This document shows positions 1-12,554 of a stretch of DNA of 64,000 nt, one piece after another. A program made the translations under genes and the position numbers. Below the pieces are notes generated by a model. It searched no databases. It saw only the letters and a list, made by a program, of their open reading frames with translations, and was not told the origin of the DNA. Source of the stretch: Ptiloglossa arizonensis (Eukaryota > Arthropoda > Insecta > Hymenoptera > Colletidae); contig NW_027478592.1 in assembly GCF_051014685.1 (NCBI RefSeq), positions 186,001-250,000 on the forward strand, in the 5' to 3' direction. Within the stretch, counting starts at the first letter, position 1. Every line of letters starts with the position of its first letter.

Positions 1-12
1 TTCTGCATTCAG
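1..12 (+). repeat. Partial monomer at left window edge
   Basis: These twelve bases are the 3' end of a monomer (the TTTCTACTTTCAG region, here TTCTGCATTCAG). The array therefore continues beyond the left edge of the window. Confidence 0.9.
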
Positions 13-189
13 ATGCAATAGGAAATTCTCGAGTTCGTCAATCCGTCCGCGAGATATGGAAGTTTGAAGTTGAGGAATGCTTGAAAAACCATCAAAATTT
101 TCGCTGGTCTGATACTCGAAACCAACAACTGGAATGGCCTAGGGGAAAAGTACACACACCGTTGTAATCGGGCGAGTTTCTGCTTTCAA
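13..189 (+). repeat. First complete satellite monomer (reference phase)
   Basis: This copy sets the numbering used in the other entries, with monomer position 1 at the A of ATGCAA. It is exactly 177 bp, and the next copy begins at 190. CTCGAG lies at 28-33 (monomer 16-21), TCGCGA follows at monomer 35-40, and the CENP-B-box-like 16-mer lies at 158-173 (monomer 146-161). It is a domain A monomer: AATAGGAAATTC replaces ACAGGAATTTC, and GCTTGAAAAACC disrupts the dyad found in most copies. Since 177 is 59 codons, reading frames stay in phase from copy to copy. In a typical copy each forward frame is closed, with TGA at monomer 70-72, TGA at 53-55 and TAA at 114-116. Confidence 0.95.
158..173 (+). 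other. CENP-B-box-like 16-mer, first instance (ACCGTTGTAATCGGGC)
   Basis: The mammalian CENP-B box core is nTTCGnnnnAnnCGGGn (established knowledge). This site, at monomer 146-161, keeps CG, the central A and CGGG, which is 7 of 9 essential positions. It has AC where TT is required. Against TTCGTTGGAAACGGGA it matches 11 of 16. Many monomers carry it, and many others have CCATTG, which reduces the essential matches to 6. I found no copy with TTCG. Binding by a CENP-B-like protein is speculation. Confidence 0.4.
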
Positions 190-960
190 ATGCAGTAGGA
201 AATTCTCGAGTTCGTCAATCCGTTCGCGAGATATGGAAGTGTGAAAATAAGGAATGGTTTAGAAACCATCAAAATTTTCGCAAGTCTGATGCACGAAACC
301 AATAACTACAGTGGCCTAGGGGAAAAATACACATACCATTGTAATCGGGCGAGATTCTACTTTCACATGCAGCAGGAATTTCTCGAGTTCGTCAATGCGT
401 TCGCGACATATGGCAGTTTGAAGTTAAGGAATGGTTGAGAAATCACCAAATTTTCGCAAGTCTGATACTCGAAACCAATAACTACAAATGCCTAGGGGAA
501 AAATACACATACCATTGTAATCGGGCGAGTTTCTGCTGTCAGATGCAATAGGAAATTCTCGAGTTCGTCAATCCGTTCGCGAGATATGGAAGTTTGAAGT
601 TAAGGAATGCATGAGAAGCCATCAAAATTTTCGCTGGTCTGATATTCGAAACCAACAACTACTATGGCCTAGGGCAAAAATACACATGCCGTTGTAATCG
701 GGCGAGTTTCTGCTTTCAGATGCAATAGGAATTTCTCGAGTTCGTCAATCCGTTCGCGAGATATGGGAGTTCGAAGTTAAGGAATGGTTGAGAAACCATC
801 AAAATTTTCGCTGGTCTGATACTCGAAACCAATAACTGGAATGGCCTAGGGGAAAAGTACACGTACCATTGTAATCGGGCGTGTTTCTACTTTCAGATGC
901 AAAAGGAATTTCTCGAGTTCGTCAATCCGTTCGCGAGAAATGGGAGTTTGAAGTTAAGGA

Positions 961-976
961 ATGGTTGAGAAACCAT
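961..976. other. Dyad ATGGTT-GAGA-AACCAT, exemplar of the 6 bp stem form
   Basis: A perfect 6 bp inverted repeat with a 4-base GAGA loop sits at monomer 65-80, directly before CAAAATTTTC. It is present in most B-type and many A-type monomers. In A-type monomers with GCATGAG, GCTTGAG or GCTTAAG the left arm is broken. Short dyads able to extrude are known from centromeres that lack a CENP-B box, but extrusion here is not shown. Confidence 0.6.
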
Positions 977-2779
977 CAAAATTTTCGCAAGTCTGATACT
1001 CGAAACCAACAACTACAAATGCCTAGGGGAAAAATACACATACCATTGTAATCGGGCGAGATTCTACTTTCACATGCAACAGGAATTTCTCGAGTTCGTC
1101 AATCCGTTCGCGAGATATGGAAGTTTGAAGTTAAGGAATGGTTGAGAAACCATCAAAATTTTCGCTGGTCTGATACTCGAAACCAACAACTACTATGGCC
1201 TAGGGCAAAAATACACATAGCGTTGTAATCGGGCGAGTTTCTGCATTCAGATGCAATAGGAAATTATCGAGTTCGTCAATCCGTTCGCGAGATATGGAAG
1301 TGTGAAAATAAGGAATGGTTGAGAAACCATCAAAATTTTCGCAAGTCTAATACTCGAAACCAATAACTTCAAAGGCCTAGGGAAAAATACACATACCGTT
1401 GAAATCGGGCGACTTTCTACTTTCACATGCAACAGGAATTTCTCGAGTTCGTCAATCCGTTCGCGAGATATGGAAGTTTGAAGTTAAGGAATGCATGAGA
1501 AACCATCAAAATTTTCGCTGGTCTGATACTCGAAACCAACAACTACTCTGGCCTAGGGCAAAAATACACATACTGTTGTAATCGGGCGACTTTCTACTTT
1601 CAGATGCAACAGGAATTTCTCGAGTTCGTCAATCCGTTCGCGAGATATGGGAGTTTGAAGTTAAGGAATGGTTGAGAAACCATCACAATTTTCCGCAACT
1701 CTGATACTTGAAATCAATAACTACTAGGGCCTAGGGGAAAAATACACATACCGTTGTAATCGGGCGAGTTTCTGCTTTCAGATGCAATAGGAAATTCTCG
1801 AGTTCGTCAATCCGTTCGCGAGATATGGAAGTGTGAAGCTAAGGAATGCATGAGAAACCATCAAAATTTTCGCAAGTCTGATACTCGAAACCAACAACTA
1901 CAAATGCTTAGGGGAAAAATACACATACCATTGTAATCGGGCGAGTTTCTGCTGTCAGATGCAATAGGAAATTCTCGAGTTCGTCAATCCGTTCGCGAGA
2001 TATGGAAGTTTGAAGTTGAGGAATGCTTGAGAAACCATCAAAATTTTCGCTGGTCTGATACTCGAAACCAACAACTGGAATGGCCTAGGGGAAAAGTACA
2101 CACACCGTTGTAATCGGGCGAGTCTCTGCTTTCAGATGCAATAGGAAATTCTCGAGTTCGTCAATCCGTTCGCGAGATATGGAAGTGTGAAAATAAGGAA
2201 TGGTTGAGAACCCATCAAAATTTTCGCAAGTCTGATACTCGAAACCAATAACTTCAAAGGCCTAGGGGAAAAATACACATACCGTTGTAATCGGGCGACT
2301 TTCTACTTTCAGATGCAACAGGAATTTCTCGAGTTCGTCAATCCGTTCGCGAGATATGGAAGTTTCAAGTTAAGGAATGCTTAAGAAACCATCAAAATTT
2401 TCGCTGGTCTGAAACTCGAAACCAACAACTGGAAGGGCCTAGGGGAAAAGTACACACACCGATGTAATCGGGCGAGTTTCTGCTTTCAGATGCAATAGGA
2501 ATTTCTCGAGTTCGACAATCCGTTCGCGAGATATGGAAGTGTGAAAATAAGGAATGGTTGAGAAACCATCGAAATTTTTGTAAGTCTGATACTCGAAACC
2601 AATAACTTCAAAGGCCTAGGTGAAAAATACACATACCATTGTAATCGGGCGAGTTTCTGCTGTCAGATGCAATAGGAAATTCTCGAGTTCGTCAATCCGT
2701 TCGCGAGATATGGAAGTTTGAAGTTGAGGAATGCTTGAGAAACCATCAAAATTTTCGCAAGTCTGATACTCTAAACCGA

Positions 2780-4550
2780 TAACTTCAAAGGCCTAGGGGA
2801 AAAATACACATACCATTGTAATCGGGCGAGTTTCTGCTGTCAGATGCAATAGGAAATTCCCGAGTTCGTCAATCCGTTCGCGAGATATGGAAGTTTGAAG
2901 TTAAGGAATGCATGAGTAACCATCAAAATTTTCGCTGGTCTGATATTCGAAACCAACAACTACTATGGCCTAGGGCAAAAATACACGTACCGTTGTAATC
3001 GGGCGAGTTTCTGCATTCAGATGCAATAGGAAATTCTCGAGTTCGTCAATCCGTTCGCGAGATATGGAAGTGTGAAAATAAGGAATGGTTGAGAAACCAT
3101 CGAAATTTTTGCAAGTCTGATACTCGAAACCAATAACTTCAAAGGCCTAGGGGAAAAATACACATACCATTGTAATCGGGCGAGTTTCTGCTGTCAGATG
3201 CAATAGGAAATTCCCTAGTTCGTCAATCCGTTCGCGAGATATGGAAGTTTGAAGTTAAGGAATGCATGAGAAACCATCAAAATTTTCGCTGGTCTGATAT
3301 TCGAAACCAACAACTACTATGGCCTAGGGCAAAAATACACGTACCGTTGTAATCGGGCGAGTTTCTGCATTCAGATGCAATAGGAAATTCTCGAGTTCGT
3401 CAATCCGTTCGCGAGATATGGAAGTTTGAAGTTAAGGAATGCTTAAGAAACCATCAAAATTTTCGCTGGTCTGAAACTCGAAACCAACAACTGGAAGGGC
3501 CTAGGGGAAAAGTACACACACCGTTGTAATCCGGCGAGTTTCTGCTTTCAGATGCAATAGGAAATTCTCGAGTTCGTCAATCCGTTCGCGAGATATGGAA
3601 GTGTGAAAATAAGGAATGGTTGAGAAACCATCGAAATTTTGGAAGTCTGATACTCGAAACCAATAACTTCAAAGGCCTAGGGGAAAAATACACATACCAT
3701 TGTAATCGGGCGAGTTTCTGCTGTCAGATGCAATAGGAAATTCCCGAGGTCGTCAATCCGTTCGCGAGATATGGAAGTTTGAAGTTAAGGAATGCATGAG
3801 AAACCATCAAAATTTTCGCTGGTCTGATATTCGAAACCAACAACTACTATGGCCTAGGGCAAAAATACACGTACCGTTGTAATCGGGCGAGTTTCTGCAT
3901 TCAGATGCAATAGGAAATTCTCGAGTTCGTCAATCCGTTCGCGAGATATGGAAGTGTGAAAATAAGGAATGGTTGAGAAACCATCGAAATTTTTGCAAGT
4001 CTGATACTCGAAACCAATAACTTCAAAGGCCTAGGGGAAAAATACACATACCATTGTAATCGGGCGAGTTTCTGCTGTCAGATGCAATAGGAAATTCCCG
4101 AGTTCGTCAATCCGTTCGCGAGATATGGAAATTTGAAGTTAAGGAATGCATGAGAAACCATCAAAATTTTCGCTGGTCTGATATTCGAAACCAACAACTA
4201 CTATGGCCTAGGGCAAAAATACACGTACCGTTGTAATCGGGCGAGTTTCTGCAATCAGATGCAATAGGAAATTCTCGAGTTCGTCAATACGTTCGCGAGA
4301 TATGGAAGTTTGAAGTTAAGGAATGCTTAAGAAACCATCATAATTTTCGCTGGTCTGATACTCGAAACCAACAACTGGAAGGGCCTAGGGGAAAAGTACA
4401 CACACCGTTGTAATCGGGCGAGTTTCTGCTTTCAGATGCAATAGGAAATTCTCGAGTTCGTCAATTCGTTCGCGAGATATGGAAGTGTGAAAATAAGGAA
4501 TGGTTGAGAAACCATCGAAATTTTTGCAAGTCTGATACTCGAAACCAATA
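2780..4550 (+). repeat. 5-monomer HOR (about 885 bp), two copies
   Basis: Landmark monomers recur at an offset of 885-886 bases. The AAATTCCCGAG variant near 2855 pairs with one near 3740. The variant near 3208 pairs with one near 4094. The GCTTAAGAAACC monomer with GGAAGGGCC near 3430 pairs with one near 4315. Within each copy the monomers alternate between the GTGTGAAAATAAGG and GCATGAG types. The copies differ by scattered substitutions, such as TTCCCTAG and CCCGAGGTC. Confidence 0.7.
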
Positions 4551-4599
4551 ACTTCAAAGGCCTAGGGGAAAAATACACATACCGTTGTAATCGGGCGAC

Positions 4600-7500
4600 T
4601 TTCTACTTTCAGATGCAACAGGAATTTCTCCAGTTCTTCAATCCGTTCGCGAGATATGGGAGTTTGAATTTAAGGAATGGTTGAGAAACCATTACAATTT
4701 TCCGCAACTCTGATACTTGAAATCAATAACTACTAGAGCCTAGGGGAAAAATACACATACCGTTGTAATCGGGCGAGTTTCTGCTTTCAGATGCAATAGG
4801 AAATTCTCGAGTTCGTCAATCCGTTCGCGAGATATGGAAGTGTGAAGCTAAGGAATGCATGAGAAACCATCAAAATTTTCGCAAGTCTGATACTCGAAAC
4901 AAACAACTACAAATGCCTAGGGGAAAAATACACATACGATTGTAATCGGGCGAGATTCTACTTTCACATGCAACAGGAATTTCCCGAGTTCGTCAATCCC
5001 TTCGCGAGATATGGCAGTTTGAAGTTAAGGAATGGTTGAGAAATCATCAAAATTTTCGCAAGTCTGATACTCGCATCCAATAACTACTATGGCCTAGGGC
5101 AAAAATACACATACCGTTGTAATCGGGCGAGTTTCTGCTGTCAGATGCAATAGGAAATTCTCGAGTTCGTCAATCCGTTCGCGAGATATGGAAGTTTGAA
5201 GTTGAGGAATGCTGGAGAAACCATCAAAATTTTCGCTGGTCTGATACTCGAAACCAACAACTGGAATGGCCTAGGGGAAAAGTACACACACCGTTGTAAT
5301 CGGGCGAGTTCCTGCTTTCAGATGCAATAGGAAATTCTCGAGTTCGTCAATCCGTTCGCGAGATATGGAAGTGTGAAAATAAGGAATGGTTGAGAAACCA
5401 TCGAAATTTTTGCAAGTCTGATACTCGAAACCAATAACTTCAAAGGCCTAGGGGAAAAATACACATACCATTGTAATCGGGCGAGTTTCTGCTGTCAGAT
5501 GCAATAGGAAATTCCCGAGTTCGTCAATCCGTTCGCGAGATATGGAAGTTTGAAGTTAAGGAATGCATGAGAAACCATCAAAATTTTCGCTGGTCTGATA
5601 TTCGAAACCAACAACTACTATGGCCTAGGGCAAAAATACACGTACCGTTGTAATCGGGCGAGTTTCTGCATTCAGATGCAATAGGAAATTCTCGAGTTCG
5701 TCAATCCGTTCGCGAGATATGGAAGTTTGAAGTTAAGGAATGCTTAAGAAACCATCAAAATTTTCGCTGGTCTGATACTCGAAACAAACAACTGGAAGGG
5801 CCTAGGGGAAAAGTACACACACCGTTGTAATCGGGCGAGTTTCTGCTTTCAGATGCAATAGGAAATTCTCGAGTTCGTCAATCCGTTCGCGAGATATGGA
5901 AGTGTGAAAATAAGGAATGGTTGAGAAACCATCAAAATTTTCGCAAGTCTGATACTCGAAACCAATAACTTCAAAGGCCTAGGGGAAAAATACACATACC
6001 ATTGTAATCGGGCGAGATTCTACTTTCACATGCAACAGGAATTTCTCGAGTTCGTCAATCCGTTCGCGAGATATGGCAGTTTGAAGTTAAGGAATGGTTG
6101 AGAAATCATCAAAATTTTCGCAAGTCTGATACTCGCATCCAATAACTACTATGGCCTAGGGCAAAAATACATATACCGTTGTAATCGGGCGAGTTTCTGC
6201 TGTCAGATGCAATAGGAAATTCTCGAGTTCGTCAATCCGTTCGCGAGATATGGAAGTTTGAAGTTGAGGAATGCTTGAGAAACCATCAAAATTTTCGCTG
6301 GTCTGATACTCGAAACCAACAACTGGAAGGGCCTTGGGGAAAAGTACACACACCGTTGTAATCGGGCGAGTTTCTGCTTTCAGATGCAATAGGAAATTCT
6401 CGAGTTCGTCAATCCGTTCGCGAGATATGGAAGTGTGAAAATAAGGAATGGTTGAGAAACCATCAAAATTTTCGCAAGTCTGATACTCGAAACCAATAAC
6501 TTCAAAGGCCTAGGGGAAAAATACACATACCGTTGTAATCGGGCGACTTTCTACTTTCAGATGCAACAGGAATTTCTCGAGTTCGTCAATCCGTTCGCGA
6601 GATATGGGAGTTTGAAGTTAAGGAATGGTTGAGAAACGATCACAATTTTCCGCAACTCTGATACTTGAAATCAATAACTACTAGGGCCTAGGGGAAAAAT
6701 ACACATACCGTTGTAATCGGGCGAGTTTCTGCTTTCAGATGCAATAGGAAATTCTCGAGTTCGTCAATCCGTTCGCGAGATATGGAAGTGTGAAGCTAAG
6801 GAATGCATGAGAAACCATCAAAATTTTCGCAAGTCTGATACTCGAAACCAACAACTACAAATGCCTAGGGGAAAAATACACATACCATTGTAATCGGGCG
6901 AGATTCTACTTTCACATGCAACAGGAATTTCCCGAGTTCGTCAATCCCTTCGCGAGATATGGCAGTTTGAAGTTAAGGAATGGTTGAGAAATCATCAAAA
7001 TTTTCGCAAGTCTGATACTCGCATCCAATAACTACTATGGCCTAGGGCAAAAATACACATACCGTTGTAATCGGGCGAGTTTCTGCTGTCAGATGCAATA
7101 GGAAATTCTCGAGTTCGTCAATCCGTTCGCGAGATATGGAAGTTTGAAGTTGAGGAATGCTTGAGAAACCATCAAAATTTTCGCTGGTCTGATACTCGAA
7201 ACCAACAACTGGAATGCCCTAGGGGAAAAGTACACACACCGTTGTAATCGGGCGAGTTCCTGCTTTCAGATGCAATAGGAAATTCTCGAGTTCGTCAATC
7301 CGTTCGCGAGATATGGAAGTGTGAAAATAAGGAATGGTTGAGAAACCATCGAAATTTTTGCAAGTCTGATACTCGAAACCAATAACTTCAAAGGCCTAGG
7401 GGAAAAATACACATACCATTGTAATCGGGCGAGTTTCTGCTGTCAGATGCAATAGGACATTCCCGAGTTCGTCAATCCGTTCGCGAGATATGGAAGTTTG

Positions 7501-7950
7501 AAGTTAAGGAATGCATGAGAAACCATCAAAATTTTCGCTGGTCTGATATTCGAAACCAACAACTACTATGGCCTAGGGCAAAAATACACGTACCGTTGTA
7601 ATCGGGCGAGTTTCTGCATTCAGATGCAATAGGAAATTCTCGAGTTCGTCAATCCGTTCGCGAGATATGGAAGTGTGAAAATAAGGAATGGTTGAGAAAC
7701 CATCGAAATTTTTGCAAGTCTGATACTCGAAACCAATAACTTGAAAGGCCTAGGGGAAAAATACACATACCATTGTAATCGGGCGAGTTTCTGCTGTTAG
7801 ATGCAATAGGAAATTCCCGAGTTCGTCAATCCGTTCGCGAGATATGGAAGTTTGAAGTTAAGGAATGCATGAGAAACCATCAAAATTTTCGCTGGTCTGA
7901 TATTCGAAACCAACAACTACTATGGCCTAGGGCAAAAATACACGTACCGT
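4600..7950 (+). repeat. 11-monomer HOR (1948 bp), about 1.7 copies
   Basis: The unit has an exact offset of 1948 bases, which is 11 x 177 plus one. The extra base belongs to the 178 bp monomer carrying CACAATTTTCCGCAACTCTG, seen near 4693 and 6641. The TTCCCGAG...CCCTTCGCGAG monomer near 4980 pairs with one near 6928, and GCATCCAATAAC near 5071 pairs with 7019. Homology continues to about 6.0 kb in the first copy and 7.95 kb in the second. Confidence 0.75.
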
Positions 7951-8769
7951 TGTAATCGGGCGAGTTTCTGCATTCAGATGCAATAGGAAATTCTCGAGTT
8001 CGTCAATCCGTTCGCGAGATATGGAAGTGTGAAAATAAGGAATGGTTGAGAAACCATCGAAATTTTTGCAAGTCTGATACTCGAAACCAATAACTTCAAA
8101 GGCCTAGGGGAAAAATACACATACCGTTGTAATCGGGCGAGTTTCTGCAATCAGATGCAATAGGAAATTCTCGAGTTCGTCAATCCGTTCGCGAGATATG
8201 GAAGTTTGAAGTTAAGGAATGCTTAAGAAACCATCAAAATTTTCGCTGGTCTGATACTCGAAACCAACAACTGGAAGGGCCTAGGGGAAAAGTACACACA
8301 CCGTTGTAATCGGGCGAGTTTCTGCTTTCAGATGCAATAGGAAATTCTCGAGTTCGTCAATCCGTTCGCGAGATATGGAAGTGTGAAAATAAGCAATGGT
8401 TGAGAAACCATCAAAATTTTCGCAAGTCTGATACTCGAAACCAATAACTTCAAAGGCCTAGGGGAAAAATACACATACCGTTGTAATCGGGCAACTTTCT
8501 ACTTTCAGATGCAACAGGAATTTCTCGAGTTCGTCAATCCGTTCGCGAGGTATGGAAGTTTGAAGTTAAGGAATGCATGAGAAACCATCAAAATTTTCGC
8601 TGGTCTGATATTCGAAACCAACAACTACTATGGCCTAGGGCAAAAATACACGTACCGTTGTAATCGGGCGAGTTTCTGCATTCAGATGCAATAGGAAATT
8701 CTCGAGTTCGTCAATCCGTTCGCGAGATATGGAAGTGTGAAAATAAGGAATGGTTGAGAAACCATCGAA

Positions 8770-11247
8770 ATTTTTGCAAGTCTGATACTCGAAACCAATA
8801 ACTTGAAAGGCCTAGGGGAAAAATACACATACCATTGTAATCGGGCGAGTTTCTGCTGTCAGATGCAATAGGAAATTCCCGAGTTCGTCAATCCGTTCGC
8901 GAGATATGGAAGTTTGAAGTTAAGGAATGCATGAGAAACCATCAAAATTTTCGCTGGTCTGATACTCGCATCCAATAACTACTATGGCCTAGGGCAAAAA
9001 TACACATACCGTTGTAATCGGGCGAGTTTCTGCTGTCAGATGCAATAGGAAATTCTCGAGTTCGTCAATCCGTTCGCGAGATATGGAAGTTTGAAGTTGA
9101 GGAATGCTTGAGAAACCATCAAAATTTTCGCTGGTCTGATACTCGAAACCAACAACTGGAATGGCCTAGGGGAAAAGTACACACACCGTTGTAATCGGGC
9201 GAGATTCTGCTTTCAAATGCAATAGGAAATTCTCGAGTTCGTCAATCCGTTCGCGAGATATGGAAGTGTGAAAATAAGGAATGGTTGAGAAACCATCGAA
9301 ATTTTTGCATGTCTGATACTCGAAACCAATAACTTCAAAGGCCTAGGGGGAAAACACACATATCTTTGTAATCGGGCGAGTTTCTACTTTCAGATGCAAC
9401 ATGAATTTCTCGAGTTCGTCAATCCGTTCGCGAGATATGGGAGTTTGAAGTTAAGGAATGCATGAGAAACCGTCAAAATTTTCGCTGATCTGATACTCGA
9501 AACCAACAACTGGAATGGCCGAGGGGAAAAGTACACACACCGTTGTAATCGGGCGAGTTTCTGCTTTCAAATGCAATAGGAAATTCTCGAGTTCGTCAAT
9601 CCGTTCGCGAGATATGGAAGTGTGAAAATAAGGATTGGTTGACAAACCATCGAAATTTTTGCAAGTCTGATACTCGAAACCAATAACTTCAAAGGCCTAG
9701 GGCAAAAATACACATACCGTTGTAATCGGGCGAGTTTCTGCTGTCAGACGCAATAGGAAATTCTCGAGTTCGTCAATCGGTTCGCGAGATATGGAACTTT
9801 GAAGTTAAGGAATGCATGAGAATCCATCAAAATTTTCGCTAGTCTGATAATCGAAACCAACAACTACTATGGCCTAGGGCAAAAATACACATACCGTCGT
9901 AATCGGGCGAGTTTCTGCATTCAGATGCAATAGGAAATTCTCGAGTTCGTCAATCCGTTCGCGAGATATGGAAGTTTGAAGTTAAGGAATGCTTGAGAAA
10001 CCATCAAAATTTTTGCAAGTCTGATACTCGAAACCAATAACTTGAAAGGCCTAGGGGAAAAATACACATACCATTGTAATCGGGCGAGTTTCTGCTGTCA
10101 GATGCAATAGGAAATTCCCGAGTTCGTCAATCCGTTCGCGAGATATGGAAGTTTGAAGTTAAGGAATGCATGAGAAACCATCAAAATTTTCGCTGGTCTG
10201 ATACTCGCATCCAATAACTACTATGGCCTAGGGCAAAAATACACATACCGTTGTAATCGGGCGAGTTTCTGCTGTCAGATGCAATAGGAAATTCTCGAGT
10301 TCGTCAATCCGTTCGCGAGATATGGAAGTTTGAAGTTGAGGTATGCTTGAGAAACCATCAAAATTTTCGCTGGTCTGATACTCGAAACCAACAACTGGAA
10401 TGGCCTAGGGGAAAAGTACACACACCGTTGTAATCGGGCGAGATTCTGCTTTCAAATGCAATAGGAAATTCTCGAGTTCGTCAATCCGTTCGCGAGATAT
10501 GGAAGTGTGAAAATAAGGAATGGTTGAGAAACCATCGAAATTTTTGCATGTCTGATACTCGAAACCAATAACTTCAAAGGCCTAGGGGGAAAACACACAT
10601 ATCTTTGTAATCGGGCGAGTTTCTACTTTCAGATGCAACAGGAATTTCTCGAGTTCGTCAATCCGTTCGCGAGATATGGGAGTTTGAAGTTAAGGAATGC
10701 ATGAGAAACCATCAAAATTTTCGCTGATCTGATACTCGAAACCAACAACTGGAATGGCCGAGGGGAAAAGTACACACACCGTTGTAATCGGGCGAGTTTC
10801 TGCTTTCAAATGCAATAGGAAATTCTCGAGTTCGTCAATCCGTTCGCGAGATATGGACGTGTGAAAATAAGGATTGGTTGACAAACCATCGAAATTTTTG
10901 CAAGTCTGATACTCGAAACCAATAACTTCAAAGGCCTATGGCAAAAATACACATACCGTTGTAATCGGGCGAGTTTCTGCTGTCAGATGCAATAGGAAAT
11001 TCTCGAGTTCGTCAATCGGTTCGCGAGATATGGAACTTTGAAGTTAAGGAATGCATGAGAATCCATCAAAATTTTCGCTAGTCTGATACTCGAAACCAAC
11101 AACTACTATGGCCTAGGGCAAAAATACACATACCGTCGTAATCGGGCGAGTTTCTGCATTCAGATGCAATAGGAAATTCTCGAGTTCGTCAATCCGTTCG
11201 CGAGATATGGAAGTTTGAAGTTAAGGAATGCTTGAGAAACCATCAAA
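8770..11247 (+). repeat. 7-monomer HOR (1239 bp), two copies
   Basis: The two copies meet near 10008. AACTTGAAAGG near 8803 pairs with one near 10038, the GGGGGAAAACACACATATC variant near 9340 pairs with one near 10585, and a GGCCGAGGGG spacer near 9520 pairs with one near 10757. A third partial copy carrying GGGGGAAAACACACATATC resumes near 11285 and ends near 11490. Copies differ by a few substitutions only, which suggests recent unequal exchange. Confidence 0.8.
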
Positions 11248-12554
11248 ATTTTCGCTGGTCTGATACTCGAAACCAACAACTACAAAGGCCTAGGGGGAAA
11301 ACACACATATCTTTGTAATCGGGCGAGTTTCTACTTTCAGATGCAACAGGAATTTCTCGAGTTCGTCAATCCGTTCGCGAGATATGGGAGTTTGAAGTTA
11401 AGGAATGCATGAGAAACCATCAAAATTTTCGCTGATCTGATACTCGAAACCAACAACTGGAATGGCCGAGGGGAAAAGTACACACACCGTTGACATCGGG
11501 CGAGATTCTACTTTCACATGCAACAGGAATTTCTCGAGTTCGTCAATGCGTTCGCGAGATATGGGAGTTTGAATTTAAGGAATGGTTGAGGAATCATCAA
11601 AATATTCGCAAGTCTGATACTCGAAACCAATAACTACAACGGCCTAGGGGGAAAACACACATATCTTTGTAATCGGGCGAGTTTCTACTTTCACATGCAA
11701 CAGGAATTTCTGGAGTTCGTCAATGCGTTCGCGAGATATGGCAGTTTGAAGTTAAGGAATGGTTGAGAAATCATCAAAATTTTCGCAAGTCTGATACTCG
11801 AAACCAATAACAACAAATGCCTAGGGGAAAAATACACATACCATTGTAATCGGGCGAGTTTCTACTTTCACATGCAACAGGAATTTCTCGAGTTCGTCAA
11901 TCCGTTCGCGAGATATGGCAGTTTGAAGTTAAGGAATGGTTGAGAAACCATCACAATTTTCGCAAGTCTGATACTTGAAATCAATAACTACTATGGCCCA
12001 GGGGAAAAATACACATACCGTTGTAATCGGGCGAGTTTCTGCTTTCAGATGCAATAGGAAATTCTCGAGTTCGTCAATCCGTTCGCGAGATATGGAAGTT
12101 TGAAGTTAAGGAATGCTTGAGAAACCATCACAATTTTCGCAAGTCTGATACTCCCATCCAATAACTACTATGGCCTACGGCAAAAATACACATACCGTTG
12201 TAAGCGGGCGAGTTTCTGCTGTCAGATGCAATAGGAAATTCTCGAGTTCGTCAATCCGTTCGCGAGATATGGAACTTTGAAGTTAAGGAATGCATGAGAA
12301 ACCATCAAAATTTTCGCTGGTCTGATACTCGAAACCAACAACTACTATGGCCTAGGGCAAAAATACACATACCATCGTAATCGGGCGAGTTTCTGCATTC
12401 AGATGCAATAGGAAATTCTCGAGTTCGTCAATCCGTTCGCGAGATATGGAAGTGTGAAAATAAGGAATGGTTGAGAACCCATCAAAATTTTCGCAAGTCT
12501 GATACTCGAAACCAATAACTTCAAAGGCCTAGGGGAAAAATACACATACCGTTG

